Below, piece after piece: positions 1 through 9,309 of a DNA stretch of 64,000 nt (its first letter is position 1; each line of letters opens with the position of its first letter). The notes below the pieces were generated by a model. That model was not told the origin of the DNA and did no database searches. It saw only the letters and a program-made list of their open reading frames with translations. Location of the stretch: NCBI GenBank assembly GCA_013360585.1, contig JABWBH010000011.1, positions 33,352-97,351 on the forward strand, given 5' to 3'. This DNA comes from Phycisphaerae bacterium (GTDB lineage: Bacteria > Planctomycetota > Phycisphaerae > UBA1845). The translations under genes and the position numbers were made by a program.

Positions 1-256
1 AGGCGTTCCCGCCGACCGCACGGGTTCAACACCGGTCGAGGGAGCGGCGACGCCTCAGGATCGCGCGGCGACGGAGCGCCCCGGGGCCTCGCTTCGATCG
101 GACGGGTCTGTCGCCGCGCCGCCGGGGATGCACCTCGGATATCGGCGTCAGCCTTAACGGCGCGGGTGGCGGGCGCGTCGCTGCGCCGACGCGCGGCGCA
201 GAACCTGAGGCGCTCGCCGCAGAGCCTAAGACGCTTGCCGCAGCACCGGTTGCCGC
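1..256. other. Left edge: no confident gene
   Basis: No recognisable protein is encoded here. A plus-strand frame is open from base 2 to a TAA at 155-157 and could be the tail of a gene that begins outside the window; it is short and rich in Ala, Pro and Arg. On the minus strand an ATG at 260-258 overlaps the ABC ATPase stop as ATGA, and that frame stays open to base 1, so a coupled downstream gene is possible, but its first 40 residues are dominated by Arg and Cys. A roughly 21-bp tandem repeat lies at about 197-244. Neither frame can be chosen on present evidence. Confidence 0.3.
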
Positions 257-1069
257 TCATCCGCGAATCCGCCGGTCATCCGGTAGCGGCGCCGGGGGGA
301 CCGCAGCCAGCAGGTTCCGTGTGTACTCCGCGACCGGGGATCCGAAGACTGCGCTCACCTCCCCCGACTCGACCAGCCTCCCGCACTTGAGCACCGCGAC
401 GCGCTCGCACAGGAAAGGCACGATCGAGAGGTTGTGCGTAATCAGCAGGCACGACAGGCCGCGTCGCTTGCGCAGGTCGATCAGCAGGTTGAGCACCTCC
501 GCCTGCACGGACACATCCAGCGCGCTGGTCGGCTCGTCCAGAATGAGCAGTCGGGGATCCGTGACGACGGCCCGCGCGAGCGCGACGCGCTGCCGCTGTC
601 CGCCGGAAAGCTCGCCCGGGTAACGATCGAGGAAACCGGCGCGTAAGCCGACGTCCTCAAGAGCTCGCACGACGCGGGCGGAAACCGCTTTGTGAGACTC
701 TGCGCCGTGAATTCGCAACGGCTCGGACACCAGATCGCGGACCGACAGGCGCGGATTCAGACTTCCTGCGGGGTCTTGAAACACCAGGTGGGCCTCGCGC
801 CGAAAGCGGCGCAGCGCGTCGCCCCGCAGTGAGGGCACATCGTCTCCGCGAAACCGGATGCTGCCGTCGTCCAGATCGATCAACCGCATCACCGCGCGGG
901 CCAGGGTGGACTTGCCGCTTCCGCTTTCGCCGACGAGGGCCAGTCCTTCGCCTTCGTGGAGGCGGAGGCTGACCTCATCGAGCGCGCGGACCGTCGCGCC
1001 TGCGGAAGTCCGGTAGCAGACCGTCGCGCGATCCACGTCGAGCAGATAACCGTCCTCGCTATCGGACAT
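257..1069 (-). CDS. Oligopeptide/dipeptide-type ABC transporter ATP-binding protein
   Basis: This 270-residue protein is the cytoplasmic ATPase of an ABC importer and most resembles the OppF/DppF group. The sequence shows a Walker A motif GESGSGKST at 47-55, a Q-loop region FQDPAGSLNPR near 97-107 that is typical of peptide importers, the signature LSGGQRQ at 154-160, Walker B LLILDEP at 174-180 and an H-loop His at 212. It is divergent from the PilZ gene, so it starts its own transcription unit; permease and binding-protein genes, if linked, must lie left of the window. The C-terminus is shorter than full OppF/DppF because little of the oligopeptide-binding C-terminal extension is present. 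The substrate is not determinable. Confidence 0.9.
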   Translation of the reverse strand: MSDSEDGYLLDVDRATVCYRTSAGATVRALDEVSLRLHEGEGLALVGESGSGKSTLARAVMRLIDLDDGSIRFRGDDVPSLRGDALRRFRREAHLVFQDPAGSLNPRLSVRDLVSEPLRIHGAESHKAVSARVVRALEDVGLRAGFLDRYPGELSGGQRQRVALARAVVTDPRLLILDEPTSALDVSVQAEVLNLLIDLRKRRGLSCLLITHNLSIVPFLCERVAVLKCGRLVESGEVSAVFGSPVAEYTRNLLAAVPPAPLPDDRRIRG

Positions 1070-1259
1070 GCTTCATCGACCTTGCCGCGGGTTGCCGGGC
1101 CGCTGGTCCCAGAACATCAGAATAAGACCCCCAACGGATTCAACCTCCAGGATGCGGCGTCCGTCAATCCGTATAAGCATCCACGCAGGATCTTCCTGGA
1201 GGCGTTAGGGAATGCGGAGCGAGAGATCGGAGGGCGGAAGGGCGGCAGGGAGCTGAACG

Positions 1260-1643
1260 ATGGCGTACATCACCGCGAAACCGCAGGGAACTGCAACCCG
1301 CAAACCGGCGGACATCGTCCGTGAGTGGCTTGAGCAGGCGGCGTCCGAAGGCCGCCCGGATCATTACTCGGGCAAGCGGAAGCATCCGCGGATTGACTGG
1401 TACGCCCCGGCGATCGTGCGGGTGCGGGCGGGGCAGCCTGACGAGCGTGCGTATTACGGTCAATGCTCAAACCTGAGCACGAAGGGCGCCGCGGTACGAT
1501 GCAGCGAAGGCGTGCCTGAGGGGTCGATCGTTGTCCTGCACATCAATGACGGCGAGGAGTCCGTGTCGGCAAAGGTGAAGCATTGCTCGGTGGGCGTGGG
1601 CAGCTACCTGCTGGGGCTCGAGTTCCTGCTGGACGCCACCTGA
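1260..1643 (+). CDS. PilZ domain protein
   Basis: This 127-residue soluble protein has a PilZ-like fold signature: an Arg-containing segment KRKHPR at 39-44, followed about 27 residues later by NLSTKG at 71-76, which corresponds to the (D/N)xSxxG element of c-di-GMP-binding PilZ domains. The remainder predicts beta strands ending in GLEF, as in the family. PilZ proteins are c-di-GMP receptors that adjust motility, secretion or exopolysaccharide; the target here is unknown. The ATG is preceded by AGGGAG with 8-nt spacing. Its 3' end overlaps the convergent symporter gene by about 40 bases. Confidence 0.75.
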   Translation: MAYITAKPQGTATRKPADIVREWLEQAASEGRPDHYSGKRKHPRIDWYAPAIVRVRAGQPDERAYYGQCSNLSTKGAAVRCSEGVPEGSIVVLHINDGEESVSAKVKHCSVGVGSYLLGLEFLLDAT

Positions 1644-3205
1644 CCGGCGGCTCCGGAAGCCGGCGCGACCGGCTTCGCAAAGCAACATCCCCACCCGAAG
1701 GTCCACGCCGTTCCGATGATGATCCACCACGGCCAGACCACCGCCGACTGCCACGCCGGAAACAGGATCAGCTTCCAGGACGAGACCCCGTCGTCGGACC
1801 GCGCCAGCTCCGTCGGGAACACCGACTGCCCGATTTTGAACCACGCCAGCAGCGCCGCCGAGGACAGCATGATCCAGAGGTTGGCCCGGTCGCTGCCGCG
1901 CGTCTTCGTCAGTACGCCGAGAAGAAACACGCCGAGCATCGCTCCGAAAACGAGTCCGGCCCAACTGAGCGCCTCCCACAAAAGTCCCTGCGACTGTCTT
2001 AACGCGTAAGCAACGACGGCCAGCAGCGCACCGAACGCGAACGTCAGTCCGCGCGCCACCCGAAGATGATGCCCTTCGGAACGCGCCGCCCGGTCACGCC
2101 CGCGCGCCGCCAGGAAAGGCCGGTACAGGTCCGTCACCGCGCTGGAGGACAGCGCTCCCAGCGCCGACGCGGCGCTGGACATCGACGCCGCGAAGATTGC
2201 CGTCACGAGCAGTCCGCGCAGGCCCGCTCCTTCCGGAAGCGTGTTCGCAATGAAGAAGGGAAACACGCGCTCGCGCGAGACATTCGATGCAGGTCCGTCC
2301 GCGTGCCCGCCGGAGTACGCGAGAAAAAGCATCGTCCCGATCGACAGGAACAGGCAAACGATCGGAAACCCGGCGAAAAGATTGAAGATCAGCGAGCGCT
2401 GGCTTTCGCGCACGTCCCGACAGGTCAGCATGCGCTGGGTCAGATCCTGATCCGTCCCGAGCGCGGCCATGTTCTGGAGCGTCGAGCTGACCAGCAGCAG
2501 CCAGAAGACCTTCTCCCAGGACACGCCCTCGGCCGGTCGCCACGTGAAGGTGTGCAGTTTGCCTGAATGCCACGCGGCGGCGACGTTCTCATGCCACGCA
2601 CCTGGCACCAGCAGGAAGAGGAACACCAGCGCCGCGACGCCGCCGCCGATGAACGTCAGCGCCTGAAGCAGGTCCGTCCAGAGGATCGCCTTGATTCCCC
2701 CGTGCGTGGTGTACGCGGTGACGACCACCATCATTCCGCCGATCACCCACGGTAACGACCAGTTAAACGTCTCCGACACCGCGATGGCGGACGCCAGGAC
2801 GCGGATCGACCCGCCGACGATCTTCGAGAACATGAAGCACAAGGCGGCCGTGGTCTGCGTGCGGTGTCCGAAGCGCTGCCCGAGATACTCGTAGACGGTG
2901 GTCACCGATCCGCCGTAGAACGCCGGCAGCAGCAGGAACACGATCAACCAGCGCCCGAGGAACGCGCCGGCATAAAGCTGAAGGTAGCTCCAGTCCGTCG
3001 CGTAGGCTTCGGCGGGCACGCTGATCAGCGTCAGAGCGCTGACCTCGGTGGCGATGATCGACACGCCAGCCAGCAGCCAGTGCTGGCGCCGCCCGCCGAG
3101 AAAGAAATCCGTCGTGTTCCGCTCGCGACGTCCGGACCAGAACCCCACCGCCAGCGTTACGGCGAAGTATCCGATGAAGATCACCCAGTCCGCCGGACCG
3201 AACAC
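1604..3205 (-). CDS. Sodium:solute symporter family protein
   Basis: This polytopic membrane protein (533 residues from the chosen start) belongs to the SSS family, which couples Na+ to uptake of sugars, amino acids or vitamins. It opens with a helix containing DWVIFIGYFAVTLAVGFW and DFFLGGR, the classic N-terminal SSS signature, followed by a SALT-like ATEVSALTLISVP segment and about a dozen further hydrophobic stretches. I chose GTG at 3205 because the frame upstream of it is Arg/Pro-rich and unlike the family, and AGGGGGA lies about 10 bases before it. It is divergent from the coiled-coil lipoprotein, so a bidirectional promoter should lie between 3206 and 3398. The substrate is unknown. 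Confidence 0.9.
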   Translation of the reverse strand: MFGPADWVIFIGYFAVTLAVGFWSGRRERNTTDFFLGGRRQHWLLAGVSIIATEVSALTLISVPAEAYATDWSYLQLYAGAFLGRWLIVFLLLPAFYGGSVTTVYEYLGQRFGHRTQTTAALCFMFSKIVGGSIRVLASAIAVSETFNWSLPWVIGGMMVVVTAYTTHGGIKAILWTDLLQALTFIGGGVAALVFLFLLVPGAWHENVAAAWHSGKLHTFTWRPAEGVSWEKVFWLLLVSSTLQNMAALGTDQDLTQRMLTCRDVRESQRSLIFNLFAGFPIVCLFLSIGTMLFLAYSGGHADGPASNVSRERVFPFFIANTLPEGAGLRGLLVTAIFAASMSSAASALGALSSSAVTDLYRPFLAARGRDRAARSEGHHLRVARGLTFAFGALLAVVAYALRQSQGLLWEALSWAGLVFGAMLGVFLLGVLTKTRGSDRANLWIMLSSAALLAWFKIGQSVFPTELARSDDGVSSWKLILFPAWQSAVVWPWWIIIGTAWTFGWGCCFAKPVAPASGAAGQVASSRNSSPSR

Positions 3206-3398
3206 GCGAGCGCGTCCCCCTGGTTTCCCGGCGACGTGCGAGAGGTGCGTCAGCCGCGCCGCCGTCGCGTGCCTCTGGCGTTGTCGCAGCGGCGAGCTTA
3301 ACCTTGAACGTCGTGAAGGGGTAGCGCGGATTCCGAACGCGGGGCGCGGCGGGGGTCCGGTCGTTTCCCGGGTTGGGCACGCGGAAGGAAAACGAAAC

Positions 3399-4250
3399 AT
3401 GATGAGATTCGTCGCAGGCTTGGCGTTGACGGGATGCTGGTGGGCGATCGCGGGCTGTCAGTCTGGCGGGGAGCCGGCGGCGCAGGCGGATACGCAGAAG
3501 TCGGCGCTTTCGGGACAGGCGGAAACGGCGCAGGCGGCGCCGGCCGCCGCTCCGCAGACCGAAGTCAAGGACGAGGCGAAAGAGGCGAAGGAGAAGGAGC
3601 GCAAGCTGGCGGACCTCCTTCAGCGCCACGCCGTCGCGAAGCAGCGGCTGAAGAAGGCGCGCCTTTCGATCGACCAGTCCGAGGAAGATCACAAGTCGAA
3701 CATGACCCGCATGACCGCGGAGCTGAATCTGGCGAAGCGCCGCCTCGAGGACTTCGAGAAGAACGGTGCCCCGCAGCGCATTGATCGGGCCACGCTCGGC
3801 GTGCAGTGGGGCGAAGACAGCATCAAGGAGCAGGAGGAGGAGCTGGCCCAGCTCGAAATCACGTACAAGGCGGACGAGATCGCCACTGAGACGAAGGAGA
3901 TCGTGCTGGAGCGCGCCCGCCGACGCCTCGAGCGGTCCCGCCGCGACCTCGTGCTTCAAAAGAAGGATCTCAACACGCTCAAGACCGAGACGATCCCCCG
4001 TGAGAAAGAGGAGATGAAGCTCGGCGTCGAGAACAAGGAGCGGGAGATCGCCGCCGCTCAGCGCAACATCCAGTCCTCGCGGATCGACCGCAGGATGGAG
4101 CTGATGAACGCGGAGAACGACCTGGCGAAGATCGAGCAGGAAATCTCGGACCTCGATCCCGAGGCGCTGAAGAAGCTTCAGGCCCAGCCGGACAAGGACG
4201 AGCCGGTCAAGACCGACGCCGCCGAAACGAAACCCGCCGGGGAGAATTGA
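3399..4250 (+). CDS. Coiled-coil lipoprotein
   Basis: This 283-residue protein begins with a hydrophobic leader ending in a lipobox-like AIAGC, so it should be an outer-surface or periplasmic lipoprotein. After a short Ala/Gln-rich linker it is almost wholly charged and heptad-like (Lys/Glu/Arg/Leu-rich, about residues 60-265), predicting a long coiled coil. The start was set by AAGGAA just upstream and the well-formed signal; the in-frame extension further upstream is not protein-like. The next gene starts 3 bases after this stop, and its ribosome binding site GGGGAG is the end of this gene, so the two are probably translated together. No specific family is recognised. Confidence 0.8.
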   Translation: MMRFVAGLALTGCWWAIAGCQSGGEPAAQADTQKSALSGQAETAQAAPAAAPQTEVKDEAKEAKEKERKLADLLQRHAVAKQRLKKARLSIDQSEEDHKSNMTRMTAELNLAKRRLEDFEKNGAPQRIDRATLGVQWGEDSIKEQEEELAQLEITYKADEIATETKEIVLERARRRLERSRRDLVLQKKDLNTLKTETIPREKEEMKLGVENKEREIAAAQRNIQSSRIDRRMELMNAENDLAKIEQEISDLDPEALKKLQAQPDKDEPVKTDAAETKPAGEN

Positions 4251-4253
4251 ACC

Positions 4254-5543
4254 ATGTCAGCGATCTGGTTCCGCAGAGGTGTCGTGCCGGCGCGGGCGGA
4301 GCGCCCGGCGCATCCGTCTTTTTCCCGGAGAAACGCGTGGGTTCCGGTGCTTTGCCTCGCCGGGTCCGTCGCGATCGCCGCCTCAGCGCAGGAGTCGGCG
4401 CCACCCGTCGGCGAAGCGCCCGCCGCAACGGCCCCCGAGTCCGTCAAACCTGAGCCTTCCGTCGAGCAGGTGCGGACCGCGATTACGCGGGGGCTGGGCT
4501 TCCTCGCGAAGGATCAGAATCCGGACGGGTCGTGGGGCGGGCTGAAGGACGGGACGAACACCTTCACCGGCGACGTCTGGAGCAACCCGGAGACGCACCT
4601 GACGTGGAAGGTTGCGACGACCGGTTTGTGTGTGCTCGCTTTGCTGGAGGCGGGAGGTACGCCTGAAGATGCGGTTTCGCTGAACAAGGGCATTGACTAT
4701 CTTCTGGCGAATCCGGTGCTGCGGCGGCCCAGCGACTGGGACACGATGAACTGCTGGGCGAACATCTACGCGCTTCAGGCGCTGGCGGAGGTTGCAGCGC
4801 ACCCGCGTTTCGCGGAGTCGCCGCAGCGAGATCGGATCCGCGAGGTGGCCGCGGGACACGCGAGGCAGCTTACGCAGTATCAGTCTGTCAACGGCGGCTG
4901 GGGGTATCTTGAGTTTGATATTCCGCGCACGAGGCGCCCGCAGTGGTCCACGAGCTTCACGACCGCCGCCGCCGTCATCGCGCTTCAGGATGCGAAGCGC
5001 TGCGGGATCGAGGTGGATGCGAAGACGATCGAGCGCGGCGCGCGGGCGATCCGGCAGTGCCGTCTGCCGACCGGCGCGTTCACCTACAGCGTCAACGCGA
5101 TCCCCAGTCCGGGCGGAGCGGAGTGGATCGACCAGATCAAAGGGTCGCTTTCGCGGATTCAGGTGTGCAACCTGGCGTTGCTGTATTGCGGCGATCCGGT
5201 GACGCAGGACACGTTGCGCTGGGGGATGGACGTCTTCTTTGAGCATCATCGCTGGCTGGACAACGCCCTGCACAAGCCGATTCCGCACGAGACGTACTAC
5301 CTGAACTCGGGATATTTTTATCTTTTCGGTCACTACTACGCGGCGCGGGTGCTGGAGCTGCTGCCTGAGACGGACCGGGTGAAGTACCGGGCGGCGTTGC
5401 AGCGCGAAGTGATGAAGATTCAGGGGACCGACGGCGCGATCTGGGATTACCCGATGCACGCCTACGACAAGCCTTACGGCGCGGCGTTCGGCGTGATGGC
5501 GCTCCAGCGATCGCTGAAGACGCCCGATCGTCCGTCCCCGTGA
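4254..5543 (+). CDS. Secreted squalene-cyclase/prenyltransferase-repeat protein
   Basis: This 429-residue protein has an export leader (hydrophobic core about 30-45) followed by repeats of the alpha/alpha-toroid terpene-cyclase fold. These include QNPDGSWGG at about 88-96, NGGWGYLEF and TGAFTYSV, with AlaLeu-rich helices between them. Repeats of this type occur in squalene-hopene cyclases and prenyltransferases, but I see neither the DxDDTA-type cyclase acid motif nor a zinc site. A binding or structural role in the envelope is therefore as likely as an enzyme. Such exported single-toroid proteins are common in Planctomycetes. It follows the coiled-coil lipoprotein with a 3-base gap, suggesting that the two act at the same cell-surface site. 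Confidence 0.8.
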   Translation: MSAIWFRRGVVPARAERPAHPSFSRRNAWVPVLCLAGSVAIAASAQESAPPVGEAPAATAPESVKPEPSVEQVRTAITRGLGFLAKDQNPDGSWGGLKDGTNTFTGDVWSNPETHLTWKVATTGLCVLALLEAGGTPEDAVSLNKGIDYLLANPVLRRPSDWDTMNCWANIYALQALAEVAAHPRFAESPQRDRIREVAAGHARQLTQYQSVNGGWGYLEFDIPRTRRPQWSTSFTTAAAVIALQDAKRCGIEVDAKTIERGARAIRQCRLPTGAFTYSVNAIPSPGGAEWIDQIKGSLSRIQVCNLALLYCGDPVTQDTLRWGMDVFFEHHRWLDNALHKPIPHETYYLNSGYFYLFGHYYAARVLELLPETDRVKYRAALQREVMKIQGTDGAIWDYPMHAYDKPYGAAFGVMALQRSLKTPDRPSP

Positions 5544-5585
5544 TGCGACGCGCGGACGACGCCGACGCCCGGCGCCACCTCAGGC

Positions 5586-7082
5586 ATGACCACGGCCTTG
5601 CTTCAACTCGACGGTCTGACGAAGCGGTTCGGCGCGGTGACCGCGCTGGACGGCGTGTCGTTTGAGATCCGCGCGGGGGAGTGTCACGCCGTGATCGGCG
5701 AGAACGGCGCGGGCAAGAGCACGCTCGGCAAGATCGTCGCGGGCATTCACCGTCCCGACGCCGGGCGCGTCATCTTCGACGGACGTGCGGTCGCGTTTCG
5801 TTCGCCGCTTGACGCGGCCCGCGCCGGCGTCCGCATCGTGCATCAGGAGCTGGCCACCTGCCCGAACCTGTCCGTCGCGGAGAACCTGTTTCTCGGAGAA
5901 TTGCCGGCCCGCTGGGGATTCGTTCGACGCGGCGAGCTGAACCGACGCGCGACGGCGCTCCTCGCCGAAGTCGGCCTCGACGTTGATCCGCGCACGCCGA
6001 TGAGCCGTCTGTCCACCGGGCAGGAGCAGCTTGTGCAGATCGCCGTCGCGGTCGGGCGCAAGGCGCGCCTCATCATCATGGACGAGCCGACCAGTTCGCT
6101 GACCGAGGGCGAGTCGCGGCGTCTCTTCGACATCATCGCCCGCCTGCGCCGCGAGGGCGTCACGCTCATCTACGTCTCGCATCGCCTCGACGAGATTCAG
6201 CGTCTCTGCGACCGCGTCACCGTCCTGCGCGACGGGAAGCACGTCGAGACCCGGTCGATCGCTGACGCGAGCACGGACGATCTCGTCCGCCTCATGATCG
6301 GCCGACCCGTCGGAGAGTATTTTCCTCATCATGCCTCCGTTGCCCGCGGTCCGGTCCGCCTGTCGCTGCGATCGCTCACCGCCGCCGGCCGGTTTCACGA
6401 CATCACGTTCGACGTCCACGCCGGCGAGATCGTCGGACTGGCGGGGCTGGTCGGCGCGGGGCGCAGCGAGATCGCCCGCGCCGTCTTCGGCGTCGACCGC
6501 TACGACTCGGGCGAAATCCTTCTCGACGGTCAGCCGCTTCGCGTCCGCGGTCCGGGGGATGCGATCCGCCGCGGCATCGGCCTCCTTCCGGAGGACCGCA
6601 AACGTCAGGCGCTGGTCATATCGATGTCGTGCAAGGAGAACCTCTCGCTGCCCCTGCTGGACCGCCTGCGCCGCTGGATCTTCGTCGATCGTCGGGCGGA
6701 GCGCGCCGTCGCCCGCGAGTATTTCGACAAGATGCGCGTCGCCGCCGCGGGGATCGACGCGCCGGTGGCGTCGCTTTCGGGCGGCAACCAGCAGAAGATC
6801 GCGCTGGCCCGCTGGCTCGCCCGCCGGTGCGACGTGCTGATCCTCGACGAGCCGACGCGCGGCGTGGATGTCGGCGCCAAGGCCGAGATTCACGCCCTCA
6901 TCGACGACCTCGCCGCCTCCGGAAAGGCCGTGCTCCTCATCAGCTCCGAGCTTCCCGAACTGCTGAACCTCAGCAGCCGCGTGCTCATCCTCGCCCGAGG
7001 ACGCCTCGTCGGCGAACTCCCCCGCGCCGACGCCACCCAGGACCGCCTCCTGCGCCTGATGGCCGGAATCCAGGCGGCGTAG
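5586..7082 (+). CDS. Sugar-type ABC transporter ATP-binding protein with two ATPase domains (RbsA/MglA-like)
   Basis: This 498-residue cytoplasmic protein carries two fused ABC domains, as in ribose, galactose and xylose importers. The first has Walker A GENGAGKST at about 38-46, a variant signature LSTGQEQ and Walker B LIIMDEPTSSL. The second has the degenerate P-loop GLVGAGRSE typical of this subfamily, signature LSGGNQQK at about 397 and Walker B LILDEPTRGVDVGAK. Length and layout match RbsA/MglA/XylG. No permease or periplasmic binding-protein gene lies next to it, so it is an orphan ATPase here and its partners must be elsewhere in the genome. The ribosome binding site is weak. Confidence 0.93.
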   Translation: MTTALLQLDGLTKRFGAVTALDGVSFEIRAGECHAVIGENGAGKSTLGKIVAGIHRPDAGRVIFDGRAVAFRSPLDAARAGVRIVHQELATCPNLSVAENLFLGELPARWGFVRRGELNRRATALLAEVGLDVDPRTPMSRLSTGQEQLVQIAVAVGRKARLIIMDEPTSSLTEGESRRLFDIIARLRREGVTLIYVSHRLDEIQRLCDRVTVLRDGKHVETRSIADASTDDLVRLMIGRPVGEYFPHHASVARGPVRLSLRSLTAAGRFHDITFDVHAGEIVGLAGLVGAGRSEIARAVFGVDRYDSGEILLDGQPLRVRGPGDAIRRGIGLLPEDRKRQALVISMSCKENLSLPLLDRLRRWIFVDRRAERAVAREYFDKMRVAAAGIDAPVASLSGGNQQKIALARWLARRCDVLILDEPTRGVDVGAKAEIHALIDDLAASGKAVLLISSELPELLNLSSRVLILARGRLVGELPRADATQDRLLRLMAGIQAA

Positions 7083-7339
7083 CCCGTCGCACCACCCTCG
7101 CCCGTAAAAACCGGAGCCGCAACCGCAAGACTCGACCGCCTAACCGAGCCGCGACTCCCCTGCTTGAGGCTGCGCAGAGGTCAAGGGCCGGGAAGCGGAG
7201 GGTTTCATGCCTCGGACGCGGGTTCATCATCCTCGGGATAAGGTGAAATAAGAGCGCCTTCTTACAGGCGCGGTTCAGTTGCGAAGGAGCGTTTTACCGG
7301 GTCGCCGATTCCGGGGGCATTCAGGCCTGCAACGGCGGA

Positions 7340-8263
7340 TCAGCCTGAGCGGTACACGTCCGTGCTGAGGTATTTAAGTCCGGAATCCGGCAGGAGGGTG
7401 ACGACGGCGCCTCGCGGACCGAGGCGGCGGGCCGTCTCGATCGCCGCCAGGACGTTCGCTCCGGAGGACGTGCCGCCGAAAAGGCCCTCCTCGCGCGCCA
7501 GCCGTCTCGCCATCGCTTTCGCGTCATCCGTGGGGATCGCGAGGATTTCGTCCACCAGCTCCGGCACCCACAGCGGCGGGACGTAGCCGATGCCCACGCC
7601 TTCGATCTTGTGCGGGCCTGCCGGACGGCCGCTCAGCACCGCCGACTCGGCCGGCTCCACCGCGACGATCCGCACCCGTGTATTGTGTTGCTTCAGGACG
7701 GTTGCGACGCCGCGCGAGGATGCGGCGGTTCCGACGCTGTGAACGAACGCATCCACGGCGCCGCCGGTCTGCCGCCAGATTTCCTCGCCGAGCGCGTGAT
7801 ACCCCGCGACGCTGTCGAGATTGTTGAGTTGATCCGTCCAGTAGGTGCGCGGTTCGCGGCTGAGGGTCCGGGCGGCTTCAATCATGTCGAGGATGAGTTT
7901 CTTCGTGGTGCGGCCGCCCTCGCTGGGAACAAGCGTGAGTTCGGCACCGAGCGCCGCCATGTGATCCAGTTTCTCCCGGCTGAAGGCGTCCGAGGTCACG
8001 ATCCGGATGCGGTAGCCCTTCGTCGCGCAGACCAGGGCGAGCGAAGCGCCGGTGCTCCCGCCGGTGTATTCGACGACGGTGTCGCCGGGGGCGAGCCGGC
8101 CGTCGGCTTCGGCGCGGGTGATGACCGCGTGCGCCATCCGGTCCTTCATGCTTCCGGTGGGGTTCTCCCACTCCAGCTTCACGAACACGCCGGCGGATCC
8201 AGCCGGGACGACGCGACGAAGCTGAACGAGCGATGTTCCGCCGATGACATTCAGGAGATCCAC
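7340..8263 (-). CDS. Cysteine-synthase-family PLP-dependent enzyme
   Basis: This 307-residue type II PLP enzyme resembles O-acetylserine sulfhydrylase and cystathionine beta-synthase catalytic domains. It opens with IGGTSLVQL, has the PLP lysine in NPTGSMKDR, and ends with GGTSSGAN...VTLLPDSG, as in the family. The substrate loop that is usually TSGNTG reads TGGSTG, a variant I associate with less-characterised members, so its exact beta-replacement reaction is uncertain. I chose GTG at 8263 because homology starts with the following DLLNVIGG, and the upstream in-frame sequence is Pro/Arg-rich. It is divergent from the 179-residue gene. Confidence 0.85.
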   Translation of the reverse strand: MDLLNVIGGTSLVQLRRVVPAGSAGVFVKLEWENPTGSMKDRMAHAVITRAEADGRLAPGDTVVEYTGGSTGASLALVCATKGYRIRIVTSDAFSREKLDHMAALGAELTLVPSEGGRTTKKLILDMIEAARTLSREPRTYWTDQLNNLDSVAGYHALGEEIWRQTGGAVDAFVHSVGTAASSRGVATVLKQHNTRVRIVAVEPAESAVLSGRPAGPHKIEGVGIGYVPPLWVPELVDEILAIPTDDAKAMARRLAREEGLFGGTSSGANVLAAIETARRLGPRGAVVTLLPDSGLKYLSTDVYRSG

Positions 8264-8544
8264 GACGAGACGAGGTCTACCTTGTCGTGCTGCAACAGGC
8301 AATCCGCGGCAAAGTGCGCCAGGGTCGACAACCTGAGGTCGGAACCGGGGATCAGGACGAACGTCGGTGGAGTGGTGGTCGCTGGGCAGGAGATGGACTT
8401 TCGGGGTGTGAGGAACGCCCGGGGGGCATTTGCATAAGAGGTTCGGTCGCGGGGGGTCGGGAGTCTTATTGTCGGGCCCGTGTCCCTCCTGCAAAGAGGA
8501 AGGGTCGGCTTGACACCCCGAAATAAAAGACGACAGTCGGGGAG

Positions 8545-9084
8545 ATGACCGCCCGCAGTCAGTTGGAGCGGCTGCAAAAGCTTCTGAAGGAGACCCTTGC
8601 GCCGAAGCTACCGGGGGTGGAGGTGGAGGTGACCCCGCCTGCGCGGTGGAAGCGTCCGGTGGCGGTTGTGCGCTGGGGAGGGTTCGCGGGGCTTCTCGCG
8701 GAGCAGCGTTTCCGCGTGGTGGTGAGCAACATTCCCGCCGAGACGTTTGAGCGGGATTTCCACGGTCTGATCTGGTTCGAGCTGACCCCCGGCGAGGAGA
8801 TCGACGACTACCTGCGGATGCCGCGGTCGGACGACGTCGCGAAGAAGGCGGAGTCGTTGATGGCGTCGGCGATGAAATCCGGGTTGGCCGGGAAGATCAA
8901 GGAAGCGTTGGGGAATGACGCGGGAGAGTCATGCAGCGGCTCCTTTGAGGAGACGCGCCGCGTGCTGGCGGGAGCAGGCTGGTCAAAGGCTCGGATTGAG
9001 GAGTTCTGTCTGGCGGCGGTAGGGCGAGGCGCGTACTGTGACTGCGAAGTCATTGCGTTGCTGATTCCCGAGTCTGCGACTTAG
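8545..9084 (+). CDS. Hypothetical protein with C-terminal CDCE motif
   Basis: This 179-residue soluble protein is not assigned to a characterised family. The first 100 residues contain mixed alpha/beta sequence with a Trp-Phe-rich core (GLIWFELTPGEEIDDYL). The last 50 residues form a helix-rich segment ending in RGAYCDCEVIALLI. That CDCE-containing end resembles, from memory, small domains of unknown function of the DUF2695 type; I could not verify this. There is no signal peptide or membrane segment. The GGGGAG before the ATG is very close, so translation may be weak or start slightly downstream. Confidence 0.6.
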   Translation: MTARSQLERLQKLLKETLAPKLPGVEVEVTPPARWKRPVAVVRWGGFAGLLAEQRFRVVVSNIPAETFERDFHGLIWFELTPGEEIDDYLRMPRSDDVAKKAESLMASAMKSGLAGKIKEALGNDAGESCSGSFEETRRVLAGAGWSKARIEEFCLAAVGRGAYCDCEVIALLIPESAT

Positions 9085-9309
9085 TAACGAATGCGAGGCT
9101 CGCCGGTCCAGATTTAGCTTGGCGCGGTCGGTGTGCGGGATACGATGGCGCTGTTGTCTGCACAGTTTGCCGGGTGGACCCGTGCGGGGGTTCGAGCCGA
9201 GGCGCGGCGGACCGGGACTGAGCGGACAGGTGAAAAGCGGGCTTTGCTCCGGTCGGCGGGCGTTCGCCGCGGAGCGTCGTTTCGTGGCATTGATCCAGGA
9301 GAAACGTTC

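Noticed and set aside
8251..8577. Minus-strand frame ending just at the start of the cysteine-synthase gene
   Set aside because: Its last 45 codons look protein-like, but it would have to start inside the divergent 179-residue gene and matches no family.
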